A stretch of 41,596 bases of DNA, taken from the NCBI RefSeq assembly GCF_040779325.2, contig NZ_JBFONT020000014.1:1-41596 (forward strand), written 5' to 3'. Both the position numbers and the translations under genes were made by a program. Numbering within the stretch: the first letter of the stretch is position 1; each line of letters opens with the position of its first letter. Below are positions 7,917 to 15,742 of this stretch, piece by piece. The notes under the pieces are model-generated. The model did no database searches. It was not told the origin of the DNA and worked only from the letters and a program-made list of their open reading frames with translations. This DNA comes from Aestuariibius violaceus (lineage in GTDB: Bacteria > Pseudomonadota > Alphaproteobacteria > Rhodobacterales > Rhodobacteraceae).

Positions 7917-8332
7917 GCGTCGAACTCTACGCCCTGACGGCCGTCGCGCTGCTGGCCGCATCGCTCTGGATCCCCTACATCGCCGGTGTGAACACGTCCG
8001 AACCGGGCAGCCCGGCCGATGCGGATAGCAAGGACTTCTCGCGCCCCGCGAACCCGGCACTCCAGCGGCCCTGGGTCCGCCGCGCCTACCGCGCGCACCT
8101 GAACCTGCTGGAACAGGGGATGCCATTTGCGATCCTCGTCCTGATCGCCTTCCAACTGGGCATCTCGTCGGGCGTCACGGTCTGGGCGTCCGTCCTCTTC
8201 GTCGCCCTGCGCCTCGCCCATGCGATCGGCATGATCACCGGCATGGCCCGGTTCCCGGCCCGCCCGATCATCTTTACCGCCGCCTGGGCCTGCTGCATCG
8301 CGATCGGGGTGGAGATCCTGCGCCTCGGATGA
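7913..8332 (+). CDS. MAPEG-family membrane protein
   Basis: A 139-residue protein with four hydrophobic segments: an N-terminal ALTAVALLAASLWIPYIAGV, two central helices around PFAILVLIAFQLGIS and VWASVLFVALRLAHAIGM, and a C-terminal helix near ACCIAIGVEIL. Loop motifs RRAYRAHLNLLEQGMPFA and RLAHAIGM match the MAPEG superfamily (membrane-associated eicosanoid/glutathione proteins), where the conserved Glu and Arg lie at the helix 2 start and the Arg-rich loop. It starts at the ATGA overlap with the regulator gene and so is probably controlled by it. Bacterial MAPEG members may be glutathione transferases or peroxidases; the role here is not known. Confidence 0.8.
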   Translation: MSVELYALTAVALLAASLWIPYIAGVNTSEPGSPADADSKDFSRPANPALQRPWVRRAYRAHLNLLEQGMPFAILVLIAFQLGISSGVTVWASVLFVALRLAHAIGMITGMARFPARPIIFTAAWACCIAIGVEILRLG

Positions 8333-8343
8333 GGCCGCAGGGC

Positions 8344-8370
8344 AAGCCCCCGCCGCTGGAGCGGGGGTTT
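8344..8370 (+). terminator. Terminator hairpin after the MAPEG gene
   Basis: CCCCCGC (8347-8353) pairs perfectly with GCGGGGG (8361-8367) around a 7-base loop, followed by TTT, 12 bp after the stop of the MAPEG gene. A GGGATATTTGACAGGCAAAG stretch just downstream (8391-8410) faintly recalls the repeats at 651-673 and 2046-2067. Confidence 0.65.
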
Positions 8371-8473
8371 CGCACCCCCGCACCCCCGCGGGATATTTGA
8401 CAGGCAAAGACAGGCGCAGCGCGCCTCTGCAAAAACGCCTCGCAAAAACCCCGCGTTTCGTCATTCTGTGCCG

Positions 8474-9655
8474 ATGACCGAGACCGCCGCCCCCACCGCC
8501 GGAACCCGCAGCATCATCGCGATCCTGTCGACCAGCAACTTCGTCATCGGCATGGGCGCGTTCGTCGTCATTGGGATGCTGGAGCCCCTTTCCGACGACC
8601 TGGGCATCACCCCGGCCGAGGCGGGCTGGCTGATGACCATCTACGCGCTGGCCTATGCCGTCTTCTCCCCGATCCTCGTCTCGCTGACCGGGCGGATCGG
8701 GCGGCGGCGCATTCTGGCCGCCGCACTTGGCATCTTCGCGACCGCCTCACTTCTTGGTGCAATGGCGCCGGATCCAATCACGCTGAATGCAACCCGCATC
8801 CTCGCCGCAGCAGGCGCAGGCCTCTTCACCCCGAATACGGCCGCCGTTGCCGCGCTCCTCTCCGCACCGGAGGCGCGCGGCAAGGCGCTTGCCGCCGTCT
8901 TCATGGGCCTGACGCTCGCTCAGGTCGCGGGCGTCCCGGCGGGCAGCTTCATCGCCTATACCTTCGGCTGGCGCCTGGCCCTTTTGCTGGTGGCCGTCCT
9001 CGCCCTGCCGTGTCTCTGGCTGATCTGGACGCGCGTACCCGCGGGCCTCGCCTTCCAGCCCTCCCGGCTGTCCGACCTCGCAAGGACGCTCCGGCACGGG
9101 CCGACCATGCTCGCCGTGCTCTTCACCACGAGCTTCCTCGCCGCGATCTACGTTCTCTTCACCTATATCGCCCCGCTTCTGACCGCCCAGATGGGTTACG
9201 GGCGCAACGGCATCACCCTGATCCTCGTTGTCTTCGGGCTGGGCGCGGTCGTGGGCAACCTCGGCGGCGGCTGGCTGGCCGACCGGATCGGGGCCGTGCG
9301 CACCCTGACGCTGCTGGCCACGGCCCAGATCCTGATCATGCCGGTCTTCTCGATCCTGCCCATCGCGACCCCGGCCCTGATCGCCCTTGCCTTCACCTGG
9401 TCCGTCGCCGGCTGGTCTTTCATGGCGGGCCAGCAGCTGCGCCTGATCAGCCTCGCCCCGGCCGAGGCCAATGTCGTCCTCGCCCTGAATGCCGCGGCAA
9501 TCTATGTCGGCGCGGCGCTCGGCTCCGCTGCCGGCGGCGCTGTGCTGGCCACCTTCGGCCCCGGCGCGCTCGGCCTCGCTGCAGGCGCCATGGCCATCCT
9601 CGCCCTGATCCACATCACCGTCTCCGCCCGGTTATCCGGCACCGCGCCCTCTTGA
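8474..9655 (+). CDS. MFS transporter, DHA1 / AraJ-like exporter
   Basis: A 393-residue 12-helix carrier. The loop SLTGRIGRRRILAAALGIFA after helix 2 is MFS motif A. NATRILAAAGAGLFTPNTAA carries the motif B Arg, and GLTLAQVAGVPAGSFIAYTF is motif C, the antiporter signature of drug and sugar-efflux DHA1 proteins. GGGWLADRIGAVRTL repeats motif A in the second half. The ATG at 8474 is chosen over a GTG six bases earlier; neither has a clear ribosome site. It stands alone between the MAPEG terminator and thrS. Export of a small metabolite or drug is likely; the substrate is unknown. Confidence 0.85.
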   Translation: MTETAAPTAGTRSIIAILSTSNFVIGMGAFVVIGMLEPLSDDLGITPAEAGWLMTIYALAYAVFSPILVSLTGRIGRRRILAAALGIFATASLLGAMAPDPITLNATRILAAAGAGLFTPNTAAVAALLSAPEARGKALAAVFMGLTLAQVAGVPAGSFIAYTFGWRLALLLVAVLALPCLWLIWTRVPAGLAFQPSRLSDLARTLRHGPTMLAVLFTTSFLAAIYVLFTYIAPLLTAQMGYGRNGITLILVVFGLGAVVGNLGGGWLADRIGAVRTLTLLATAQILIMPVFSILPIATPALIALAFTWSVAGWSFMAGQQLRLISLAPAEANVVLALNAAAIYVGAALGSAAGGAVLATFGPGALGLAAGAMAILALIHITVSARLSGTAPS

Positions 9656-9741
9656 CGCAGGCCCTGCGCCCCGTCATGTGAGGCGCACATAACCCGCAAC
9701 CGGGCGTTCCGTGGGCGCCAAACCGACGAGGAGCTAGGCCG

Positions 9742-11688
9742 ATGAGCCAGATTTCCCTGACCTTTCCCGATGGCAACAGCCGCCCCTTCGACGCGGGCGT
9801 GACCCCGCAAGAGGTCGCCGCGTCGATCTCCAACTCGCTCGCGAAAAAGGCGATCTCCGCCCAGGTCGACGGCGCCCATTGGGATCTCCAATGGCCGATC
9901 GACCGCGACGCCGCCATCGAGATCAACACGATGAAGGACGAGGCGCCGGCCCTCGAACTGATCCGCCACGACCTCGCCCACATCATGGCCCGCGCCGTGC
10001 AAGAGATCTGGCCAGACGTGCAGGTCACCATCGGCCCGGTCATCGCCAACGGCTGGTACTACGACTTCGACCGGGAGGAGCCCTTCACCCCAGAAGACCT
10101 CGGCGCGATCGAGAAGAAGATGAAGGACATCATCAACCTGCGCGCTCCCGTCCGGACCGAGGTCTGGGACCGCGATCGCGCGATCCAACACTACAAGGAC
10201 GCGGGCGAACCCTACAAGATCGAGCTGATCGAAAGCATCCCGGGCGACGAGCCGCTGCGCATGTATTGGCACGGCGACTGGCAGGATCTCTGTCGCGGCC
10301 CCCACCTGCAGAACACCGGCCAGGTCCCCGGCGACGCCTGGAAACTGATGTCCGTCGCGGGCGCCTATTGGCGCGGCGACAGCGACCGCCCGATGCTGCA
10401 GCGGATCTACGGGGTGGCCTTCCGCAACAAGGAAGACCTCAAGAAGCACCTCCTGATGCTGGAAGAGGCCGCGAAGCGCGACCACCGCAAGCTGGGGCGC
10501 GAAATGAACCTCTTCCACATGCAGGAAGAGGCGCCCGGCCAGGTCTTCTGGCACCCGAACGGCTGGACGATCTACACCGAGCTTCAGGATTTCATCCGCC
10601 GCAAACAGCGCGCCGGGGACTATAACGAGATCAACACCCCCCAGGTCCTCAACCGGACCTTCTGGGAGAAATCCGGCCACTGGGAGAACTACGGCGACCA
10701 CATGTTCGTCGTCGAGGTCGAGGAGGAGCACGCCAAGGAAAAGGCGATCAATGCGCTCAAGCCGATGAATTGCCCCTGCCACGTGCAGGTCTTCAATTCG
10801 GGGATAAAGAGCTACCGTGACCTGCCCCTGCGGCTGGCCGAATTCGGCTCCTGCTCCCGCTACGAGCCGTCCGGCGCGCTCCACGGCATCATGCGCGTGC
10901 GCGGCTTCACCCAGGATGACGGCCACATCTTCTGCACCGCCGACCAGATCGAGGCGGAATGCGTGAGGTTCGTCAATTACCTCGACGGTGTCTATCGCGA
11001 CCTCGGCTTCGAAAACTTCGATATCCGCTTCGCCACCCGGCCCGAAAAGCGCGTCGGCTCGGAAGAGGTCTGGGACCATGCCGAAGCCGCCCTTGAATCG
11101 GCGGTCAAGGCCACCGGCCGCCCCTATCTGCTGGAACCGGGTGACGGTGCCTTCTACGGCCCCAAGCTAGACTTCTACCTGACCGACGCGATCGGCCGGG
11201 TCTGGCAATGCGGCACCTTCCAGGTCGACCCCAACCTGCCCGAACGGCTGGGCGCCACCTATATCGGCGAAGACGGCGCCAAGCACCGCCCTTTCATGCT
11301 GCACCGCGCCTGCCTCGGGTCCTTCGAGCGTTTCATCGGCATCCTGATTGAGAACTCCGCCGGTAAGCTGCCCTTCTGGCTTGCCCCCCGGCAGGTCGTC
11401 GTCGCGACCATCGTGTCCGAGGCGGATGAGTTCGCTCAGGAAATCGTCGAAACGCTCCGCAAGAACGGCGTCCGGGCCGAGGCCGACATCCGCAACGAAA
11501 AGATCAACTACAAGGTTCGCGAACACTCCGTCGGCAAGGTCCCCGTGATCCTCGCTCTCGGCGCGCGCGAGGTCGAGGACCGCACAGTTTCGTTACGGCG
11601 CCTGGGCGAAAAGCAAAGCCAGGTTCTGCCCTTCGATCAGGTCGTTACAGATTTGGCTGGCGAGGCCACGCCGCCAGACCTTCGCTGA
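9742..11688 (+). CDS. thrS: Threonyl-tRNA synthetase
   Basis: A full-length 648-residue class II aminoacyl-tRNA synthetase that charges tRNA-Thr in the cytoplasm. The order is an N-terminal TGS domain (residues 1-60), the editing domain with its zinc-type LIRHDLAHIMARAVQEIWPD stretch, the catalytic core (FWHPNGWTIYTELQDFIR; MNCPCHVQVF, with the zinc Cys; RYEPSGALHGIMRVRGFTQ, motif 2; HRACLGSFERFIGILIE, motif 3) and the anticodon-binding domain (from about residue 550). GAGGAGCTAGGCCG gives a strong ribosome site for the ATG at 9742. It is monocistronic, with a small stem-loop downstream. Nothing odd was seen. Confidence 0.98.
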   Translation: MSQISLTFPDGNSRPFDAGVTPQEVAASISNSLAKKAISAQVDGAHWDLQWPIDRDAAIEINTMKDEAPALELIRHDLAHIMARAVQEIWPDVQVTIGPVIANGWYYDFDREEPFTPEDLGAIEKKMKDIINLRAPVRTEVWDRDRAIQHYKDAGEPYKIELIESIPGDEPLRMYWHGDWQDLCRGPHLQNTGQVPGDAWKLMSVAGAYWRGDSDRPMLQRIYGVAFRNKEDLKKHLLMLEEAAKRDHRKLGREMNLFHMQEEAPGQVFWHPNGWTIYTELQDFIRRKQRAGDYNEINTPQVLNRTFWEKSGHWENYGDHMFVVEVEEEHAKEKAINALKPMNCPCHVQVFNSGIKSYRDLPLRLAEFGSCSRYEPSGALHGIMRVRGFTQDDGHIFCTADQIEAECVRFVNYLDGVYRDLGFENFDIRFATRPEKRVGSEEVWDHAEAALESAVKATGRPYLLEPGDGAFYGPKLDFYLTDAIGRVWQCGTFQVDPNLPERLGATYIGEDGAKHRPFMLHRACLGSFERFIGILIENSAGKLPFWLAPRQVVVATIVSEADEFAQEIVETLRKNGVRAEADIRNEKINYKVREHSVGKVPVILALGAREVEDRTVSLRRLGEKQSQVLPFDQVVTDLAGEATPPDLR

Positions 11689-11707
11689 AACAAAGCGCGA
11701 CAAAATT

Positions 11708-11726
11708 AGGCGTTCCGCTAACGCCT
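11708..11726 (+). terminator. Small stem-loop downstream of thrS
   Basis: AGGCGTT (11708-11714) and AACGCCT (11720-11726) form a perfect 7-bp stem with a 5-base loop, 20 bp after the thrS stop. No U-run follows, so it may be a weak or factor-assisted terminator. Confidence 0.45.
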
Positions 11727-11842
11727 GCGTGATGCACGGCGTCGTGAGTGGGACCGGATCCGCCTTTGCGCCACCCTGCGACCAGCCGCCGCGCCTGACC
11801 GGTGCGGCGTCTTCGTCACGGGAAACAGCAAAGGGAAGTTCC

Positions 11843-12145
11843 ATGTCCAACACCGCGAAGACCCTCGCCATCGCCTCCGCCGTCGCGACCGCCGTCGCCG
11901 GCCTCGCCACCACGGCCCACGCCCAGGCCAACGAAAAGTGCTTCGGCATCAGCCTCGCCGGCGAAAACGATTGCGCCGCAGGCCCCGGCACCACCTGCGC
12001 CGGTACCTCGACCGTCGACTATCAGGGCAACGCCTGGACGCTCGTCCCCGCCGGCACCTGCTCCGAGATCGAGTTGCCCGCCATGGCCGACGGCACGCCC
12101 CGCGAAGGCTCGCTGGAAGAGCTCGACCGCGACCTGCCCGCATAA
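11843..12145 (+). CDS. bufA1: Bufferin precursor peptide, DUF2282 (BufA1-like)
   Basis: A 100-residue secreted precursor. Residues 1-27 are a signal peptide (hydrophobic AIASAVATAVAGLATTAHA, cleavage after AHA). The mature part has four cysteines at 33, 44, 52 and 73 in the family pattern KCFGISLAGENDC, TCAGTSTVDYQGNAW and VPAGTC. It matches DUF2282/BufA1 proteins, whose central cysteines are modified by an MNIO enzyme to make a copper-binding periplasmic bufferin (known from the Caulobacter bufferin and Legionella gig systems, recalled from memory). The ATG at 11843 follows AAGGGAAG; a longer frame upstream is rejected because it would place the signal peptide internally. An acidic C-terminal tail of about 25 residues follows the last Cys. 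It is first in a four-gene operon. Confidence 0.92.
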   Translation: MSNTAKTLAIASAVATAVAGLATTAHAQANEKCFGISLAGENDCAAGPGTTCAGTSTVDYQGNAWTLVPAGTCSEIELPAMADGTPREGSLEELDRDLPA

Positions 12146-12152
12146 GACCAGA

Positions 12153-12180
12153 GGCGCCCGTCCCGCCACGGGCGGGCGCC
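12153..12180 (+). promoter_or_regulatory. Strong intercistronic hairpin between bufA1 and bufB
   Basis: GGCGCCCG (12153-12160) pairs with CGGGCGCC (12173-12180), and inside it CCCG (12162-12165) pairs with CGGG (12169-12172) around a CCA loop; only T12161 is unpaired. The 12-bp GC stem lies 7 bp after the bufA1 stop and 27 bp before the bufB start. No U-run follows. It probably lowers read-through or protects the bufA1 message so that more peptide than enzyme is made. Confidence 0.7.
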
Positions 12181-12207
12181 AACTCTCTGAGATCAAAGGC
12201 AAACCCG

Positions 12208-13050
12208 ATGCTCGACACGATCCGCGACGCACTCCCCAACCGGCCCGGCATCGGCTACAAATCCCAACATTTTCAGGACCTCCTCGACACGCCCGGCCCT
12301 GTCGCCTGGCTAGAGATCCACGCCGAGAACTATATGGGCGACGGCGGCCGCCCCCTCGCCCAACTGCGCGCTCTGGCCGACCGATTTCCGATCTCCGTCC
12401 ACGGCGTCGGCCTCTCGATCGGCGGTGAGACACCGCTCGACCGGGACCACCTCGCGCGCCTCAAGCACCTCTGCGACTGGCTGCAGCCCGCCAGCTTCTC
12501 CGAACATCTCGCCTGGTCGACCCACGATGTCGGCTACCTCAACGACCTCCTCCCCCTGCCCTACAACGCGGGCACCCTGACCCGCGTCGCCGACCATATC
12601 GACCAGGTGCAACAGACGCTCGGCCGCCAGATGCTGCTCGAAAACCCATCGAGCTACCTGGCCTTCACAACCTCGACCTATTCGGAAACCGATTTCCTGG
12701 CAGAGCTCATCCGCCGCACCGGCTGCGGTCTGCTGCTTGACGTGAACAACGTCTTCGTCTCAGCCACCAACCTGCAAACCTCGCCCAAAGCCTATATCGA
12801 CGCCTTCCCGACCGAGGCCGTCGGCGAAATCCACCTCGGCGGCCACGACGAGGACCATGACAGCGACGCCCCTCTCCTGATCGACAGCCACGGGAAACCC
12901 GTCGCCGATCCGGTCTGGGCGCTGCTCGACTACACGCTCGCGAAAACCGGCCCCAAGCCGCTCCTCATCGAATGGGACACCGACGTGCCCCCCTTCGCCA
13001 CCCTCCGGGACGAAGCCGCCCGCGCCGAAACGGCCCTCGCCGCCCTATGA
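12208..13050 (+). CDS. bufB: MNIO-family (DUF692) bufferin-modifying enzyme
   Basis: A 280-residue TIM-barrel multinuclear non-haem iron oxidase (DUF692). Metal-ligand blocks can be followed along the barrel: WLEIHAENYM near residue 35, SVHGVGLSIGG near 64, FSEHLAWS near 98, LLENPSSYL near 145, LLLDVNNVFVS near 178, VGEIHLGGHDEDHD near 211, LLIDSHG near 229 and LLIEWDTDVP near 260. In bufferin systems this enzyme, with the DUF2063 partner, converts precursor cysteines to thiooxazole-type heterocycles (from memory). The ATG at 12208 lies 62 bp after the precursor gene; its stop overlaps the next start by four bases. All expected His/Asp/Glu motifs are present, so it should be active. Confidence 0.93.
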   Translation: MLDTIRDALPNRPGIGYKSQHFQDLLDTPGPVAWLEIHAENYMGDGGRPLAQLRALADRFPISVHGVGLSIGGETPLDRDHLARLKHLCDWLQPASFSEHLAWSTHDVGYLNDLLPLPYNAGTLTRVADHIDQVQQTLGRQMLLENPSSYLAFTTSTYSETDFLAELIRRTGCGLLLDVNNVFVSATNLQTSPKAYIDAFPTEAVGEIHLGGHDEDHDSDAPLLIDSHGKPVADPVWALLDYTLAKTGPKPLLIEWDTDVPPFATLRDEAARAETALAAL

Positions 13051-13760
13051 CCGACTTCGTCTCGGCCCTCCTCGACCCGCAGCAGACCCCGCCCGCGGAC
13101 CTGATCGACCCCACCGGGTGCCGCTTCAACGTCTACCGCAACAACGTCGCCGTCTCCCTGACCGAAGCGCTCGAGGCCGCCTTTCCGGTCACCAAGGCCC
13201 TCGTCGGCGACGAGTTCTTCAAGGCGATGGCTGGCGTCTTTCTTCGCCAGCATCCGCCCGCCTCTCCCCGCCTCGCCCTCTACGGTGACACCCTCCCCGC
13301 TTTCCTCGAGACCTTCGAGCCTGCGAAAAGCCTCCCCTACCTCCCCGACGTCGCGCGGCTCGAGCAGGGCTTGCGCGAAAGCTACCACGCCGCCGATCAC
13401 ACCCCGCTCGACGCCAATGCCCTCGCCGGAATGGCCGAGGGTACCCTCCTCAAAACGCGCCTCGTCTTCGCCCCCTCCACATGCCTGATCACCTCCGACT
13501 GGCCCATCGCCTCCCTCTGGCGCAGCCATACCGAGGGCCTCCCGATGCCGAAGATGGCCCCCGAAACCGTCCTCATCACCCGCCCCGAATGGGACCCGGT
13601 CCCACACGCGGTACCACAGCACAACGCGGCCACCCTCCAAAACCTCATGACAGGCGCGTCCCTCGGCGAAGCCCTGACACCAGAGGCCGATTTCGCCGCC
13701 CTTCTCAGCCTCCTGCTGACCCAAAACGCGCTCCAAGACCCCGAAAGGCCCACGACATGA
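13047..13760 (+). CDS. bufC: DUF2063 partner protein (BufC)
   Basis: A 237-residue protein of the DUF2063 family, which partners the MNIO enzyme and is thought to recognise the precursor peptide. The N-terminal half has the family block GCRFNVYRNNVAVSLTEALE followed by AAFPVTKALVGDEFFKAMAG and YLPDVARLEQGLRESYHAAD. The C-terminal part is a smaller, more variable domain. It starts at an ATGA overlap with bufB and ends in an ATGA overlap with the DoxX gene, so the three are translationally coupled. No signal peptide or membrane segment is present, in keeping with cytoplasmic action before export of the peptide. Confidence 0.9.
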   Translation: MTDFVSALLDPQQTPPADLIDPTGCRFNVYRNNVAVSLTEALEAAFPVTKALVGDEFFKAMAGVFLRQHPPASPRLALYGDTLPAFLETFEPAKSLPYLPDVARLEQGLRESYHAADHTPLDANALAGMAEGTLLKTRLVFAPSTCLITSDWPIASLWRSHTEGLPMPKMAPETVLITRPEWDPVPHAVPQHNAATLQNLMTGASLGEALTPEADFAALLSLLLTQNALQDPERPTT

Positions 13761-14287
13761 CCGCCGTCCTCGCCCGCGTGACCGAGCCGCTGACGCTCCC
13801 GCTCGACCGCGCCGCTTCCGCCGTTCTCCCGACCCTCGCACGCCTCGTCTTCGCGGGTGTCCTCCTCGTCTACTATCTCCATTCCGCGGGCACCAAGCAT
13901 GAGGGCCTCAGCCTCTCTCTCGGCGCCTATGCCCAGATCTACCCCAAGGCGATGGCCGCCGCGGGCTTCGACATCACGCAGATGTCCGCCTTCCAGACCC
14001 TCGTCGTCACCGCCGGAACCATCGCCGAATACGTCCTGCCGATCCTTCTGCTTGTCGGCCTGCTCACTCGCCTCTCAGCCCTCGGGATGATTGGTTTCGT
14101 CCTCGTCCAGACCGCGACCGACATCTGGGGCCACGATGCCGGGCCCGAAACCATCGGCACCTGGTTCGACCGGCTGCCCGACGCCGCACTGGCCGACCAG
14201 CGCGCCCTCTGGATCATGCTCCTGCTGATTCCCGTCTTCCACGGCGGCGGCCCGCTATCCCTCGATCGCCTCTTTCTGAGGCGCTAG
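13757..14287 (+). CDS. DoxX-family membrane protein of the bufferin operon
   Basis: A 176-residue inner-membrane protein with four hydrophobic helices (around LARLVFAGVLLVYYLHSAG, SAFQTLVVTAGTIAEYVLPI, LLTRLSALGMIGFVLVQ and ALWIMLLLIPVF) and the DoxX-type ending HGGGPLSLDRLF. DoxX proteins are the usual fourth gene of DUF2282-MNIO-DUF2063 operons (gigD/bufD position). Their part in bufferin action is unclear; redox or quinone-linked roles have been suggested for DoxX in general. Start is at the ATGA overlap with bufC. No transcription stop is obvious after it, and 172 bp separate it from the cold-shock gene. Confidence 0.85.
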   Translation: MTAVLARVTEPLTLPLDRAASAVLPTLARLVFAGVLLVYYLHSAGTKHEGLSLSLGAYAQIYPKAMAAAGFDITQMSAFQTLVVTAGTIAEYVLPILLLVGLLTRLSALGMIGFVLVQTATDIWGHDAGPETIGTWFDRLPDAALADQRALWIMLLLIPVFHGGGPLSLDRLFLRR

Positions 14288-14392
14288 CGCGTCCCGGATC
14301 GGCAAGACATTACCGACCCCGCTCGTTTCGCCTTCGACGCTCTTGTTTTTTACAGAATCGCGCTAGCGTTGTAGCACCAGCCGACGTGACGT

Positions 14393-14429
14393 CCCTCACG
14401 AGAGGGCGCCAGACCAACGGCACCTGGTC
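14393..14429 (+). promoter_or_regulatory. Structured 5' leader of the cold-shock gene
   Basis: Two small perfect hairpins stand in the leader: CCCTC/GAGGG around ACGA (14393-14406), and GACCA/TGGTC around an 8-base loop (14412-14429). The ribosome site GTGAGGAGA follows at 14444-14452. Cold-shock mRNAs commonly have folded leaders that tune translation; a temperature response here is inferred. No convincing promoter was found in 14288-14390. Confidence 0.4.
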
Positions 14430-14459
14430 CTTTTGGACGCGAAGTGAGGAGAGACGGAA

Positions 14460-14666
14460 ATGCCCAGTGGCACCGTGAAATGGTTTAACACAACCAAAGG
14501 TTACGGGTTCATTGCGCCGGATGACGGCGGGAAAGACGTGTTCGTTCACATTTCGGCGGTCGAGCGATCCGGCCTGACCGGCCTCGCCGACGACCAGAAA
14601 GTGGAATTCGATCTGGAAGAGGGACGCGACGGCCGGACCATGGCCGGAAACCTCCGGGCGGTCTGA
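14460..14666 (+). CDS. Cold-shock domain protein
   Basis: A 68-residue single cold-shock domain protein. RNP1 is KGYGFIAP and RNP2 is VFVHISAV; the start MPSGTVKWFNTTKGYGFI is typical of alphaproteobacterial CspA homologues. It binds single-stranded RNA and DNA in the cytoplasm. GTGAGGAGA precedes the ATG. It is a single-gene unit with a folded leader and converges on thyX, with two hairpins between them. Confidence 0.93.
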   Translation: MPSGTVKWFNTTKGYGFIAPDDGGKDVFVHISAVERSGLTGLADDQKVEFDLEEGRDGRTMAGNLRAV

Positions 14667-14671
14667 AACCG

Positions 14672-14713
14672 GGCGGCCTAAAGCCGCCAGGCCGCGCTTA
14701 CTTCAGCGCGGCC
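14672..14713. terminator. Double hairpin between the convergent csp and thyX genes
   Basis: Hairpin 1: GGCGGC (14672-14677) and GCCGCC (14683-14688), loop CTAAA. Hairpin 2: GGCCGCGC (14690-14697) and GCGCGGCC (14706-14713), whose loop contains the thyX stop codon. Both stems are perfect. They can serve both convergent genes as a two-way terminator, though no U-run is present. Confidence 0.6.
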
Positions 14714-15603
14714 TCGAATTCCCGCCACTCGCCCTTCGACATGCCCGACGTCTCGAACGTCACCTCTTCGCCTGCCAGCATCCGCTTGAGGCACGCCATG
14801 CCGGCGGCCGAGAACTGCTCGCCGCCCAACCGGTAATCCTCGAACGCGCCATAGGCCAGCGGCACCCAATCCTTGACGATCTGGCACATCAACTCGGCAT
14901 AGACGCGGATCTCCATCTGCGCGTGGCTGTCCGCCCGCAGACGCAGGAAATGGAACAGGTTATGAAGGTCCACCTTCCAGTACCACTGGGTGTAGACATT
15001 GGCCGGCAGGTTCATCCGCGCCAGCTCCCGCGCCAACCCCTTCTGCCCGTCCTGTGACAGCATCTCTTCGTAATGGTCGTAGGCCCGCGTCGCGTCCGAG
15101 TTCAGCATCTCCAGCACCCGGTCCGCCTCGTCGCCTTCCAGCACCTCGCCGCGACCCTGGTTGTTCACCGTGGACTGCGCCGCCAGCGCGTCCGGCGCCG
15201 GAATATAGAACTCCCGGTCGAGGATCGAATAGCGCGCCGAATACTCGTTCACATTCGCCGTCCGGTGACGGATCCACTGGCGGGCCACGAAGACCGGCAG
15301 CTTGACGTGGAACTTGACCTCGCACATCTCGAACGGCGTCGAATGCCAGTGCCGCATCAGATAGCGGATCAGCCCCTCGTCGTTCTGAACCGACTTGGTT
15401 CCCCGCCCGTAGGACACCCGCGCCGCCTGACAGATCGCCGCATCGTCGCCCATATAGTCGATGACGCGGATAAAGCCGTGATCCAGCACCTCATGCGCCT
15501 TGTAGAGATGCTCTTCCATGCCGTCGCTGACAGCGCGGCGGGTCGGGCGCGAGACCTCCCGCAGCGTCTCGATCTCGGCCTGTTGTTCCGGCGTGACGGG
15601 CAT
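14698..15603 (-). CDS. thyX: Flavin-dependent thymidylate synthase ThyX
   Basis: A 301-residue FAD-dependent enzyme that methylates dUMP to dTMP using methylenetetrahydrofolate and NADPH. The diagnostic motif is RHRTANVNEYSARYS at residues 112-126 (family RHRxxxxNExSxRY). MRHWHSTPFEMCEVKFHVKL (substrate loop) and the C-terminal FLRLRADSHAQMEIRVYAEL also match. The ATG at 15603 fits the usual N-terminus. The gene is single and convergent with the cold-shock gene. Many Rhodobacterales use ThyX in place of ThyA. Confidence 0.97.
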   Translation of the reverse strand: MPVTPEQQAEIETLREVSRPTRRAVSDGMEEHLYKAHEVLDHGFIRVIDYMGDDAAICQAARVSYGRGTKSVQNDEGLIRYLMRHWHSTPFEMCEVKFHVKLPVFVARQWIRHRTANVNEYSARYSILDREFYIPAPDALAAQSTVNNQGRGEVLEGDEADRVLEMLNSDATRAYDHYEEMLSQDGQKGLARELARMNLPANVYTQWYWKVDLHNLFHFLRLRADSHAQMEIRVYAELMCQIVKDWVPLAYGAFEDYRLGGEQFSAAGMACLKRMLAGEEVTFETSGMSKGEWREFEAALK

Positions 15604-15742
15604 GGCATCTCCTGACGGAAAAATGAGTCGCCTGATACCTTATATGGCGCGCCGGACCGATGCACGCCCCAGATCGTGTATCATGTTGTTTTGACGGCGC
15701 CGGTGCTAGATGATCGGCAAGACAGGGACGAAGGAATAGCTC

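Noticed and set aside
14281..14369. GCGCTAGCG twice, at the DoxX stop and in the csp leader
   Set aside because: The nine bases are too short and in GC-rich DNA; one copy is just coding sequence around the stop.
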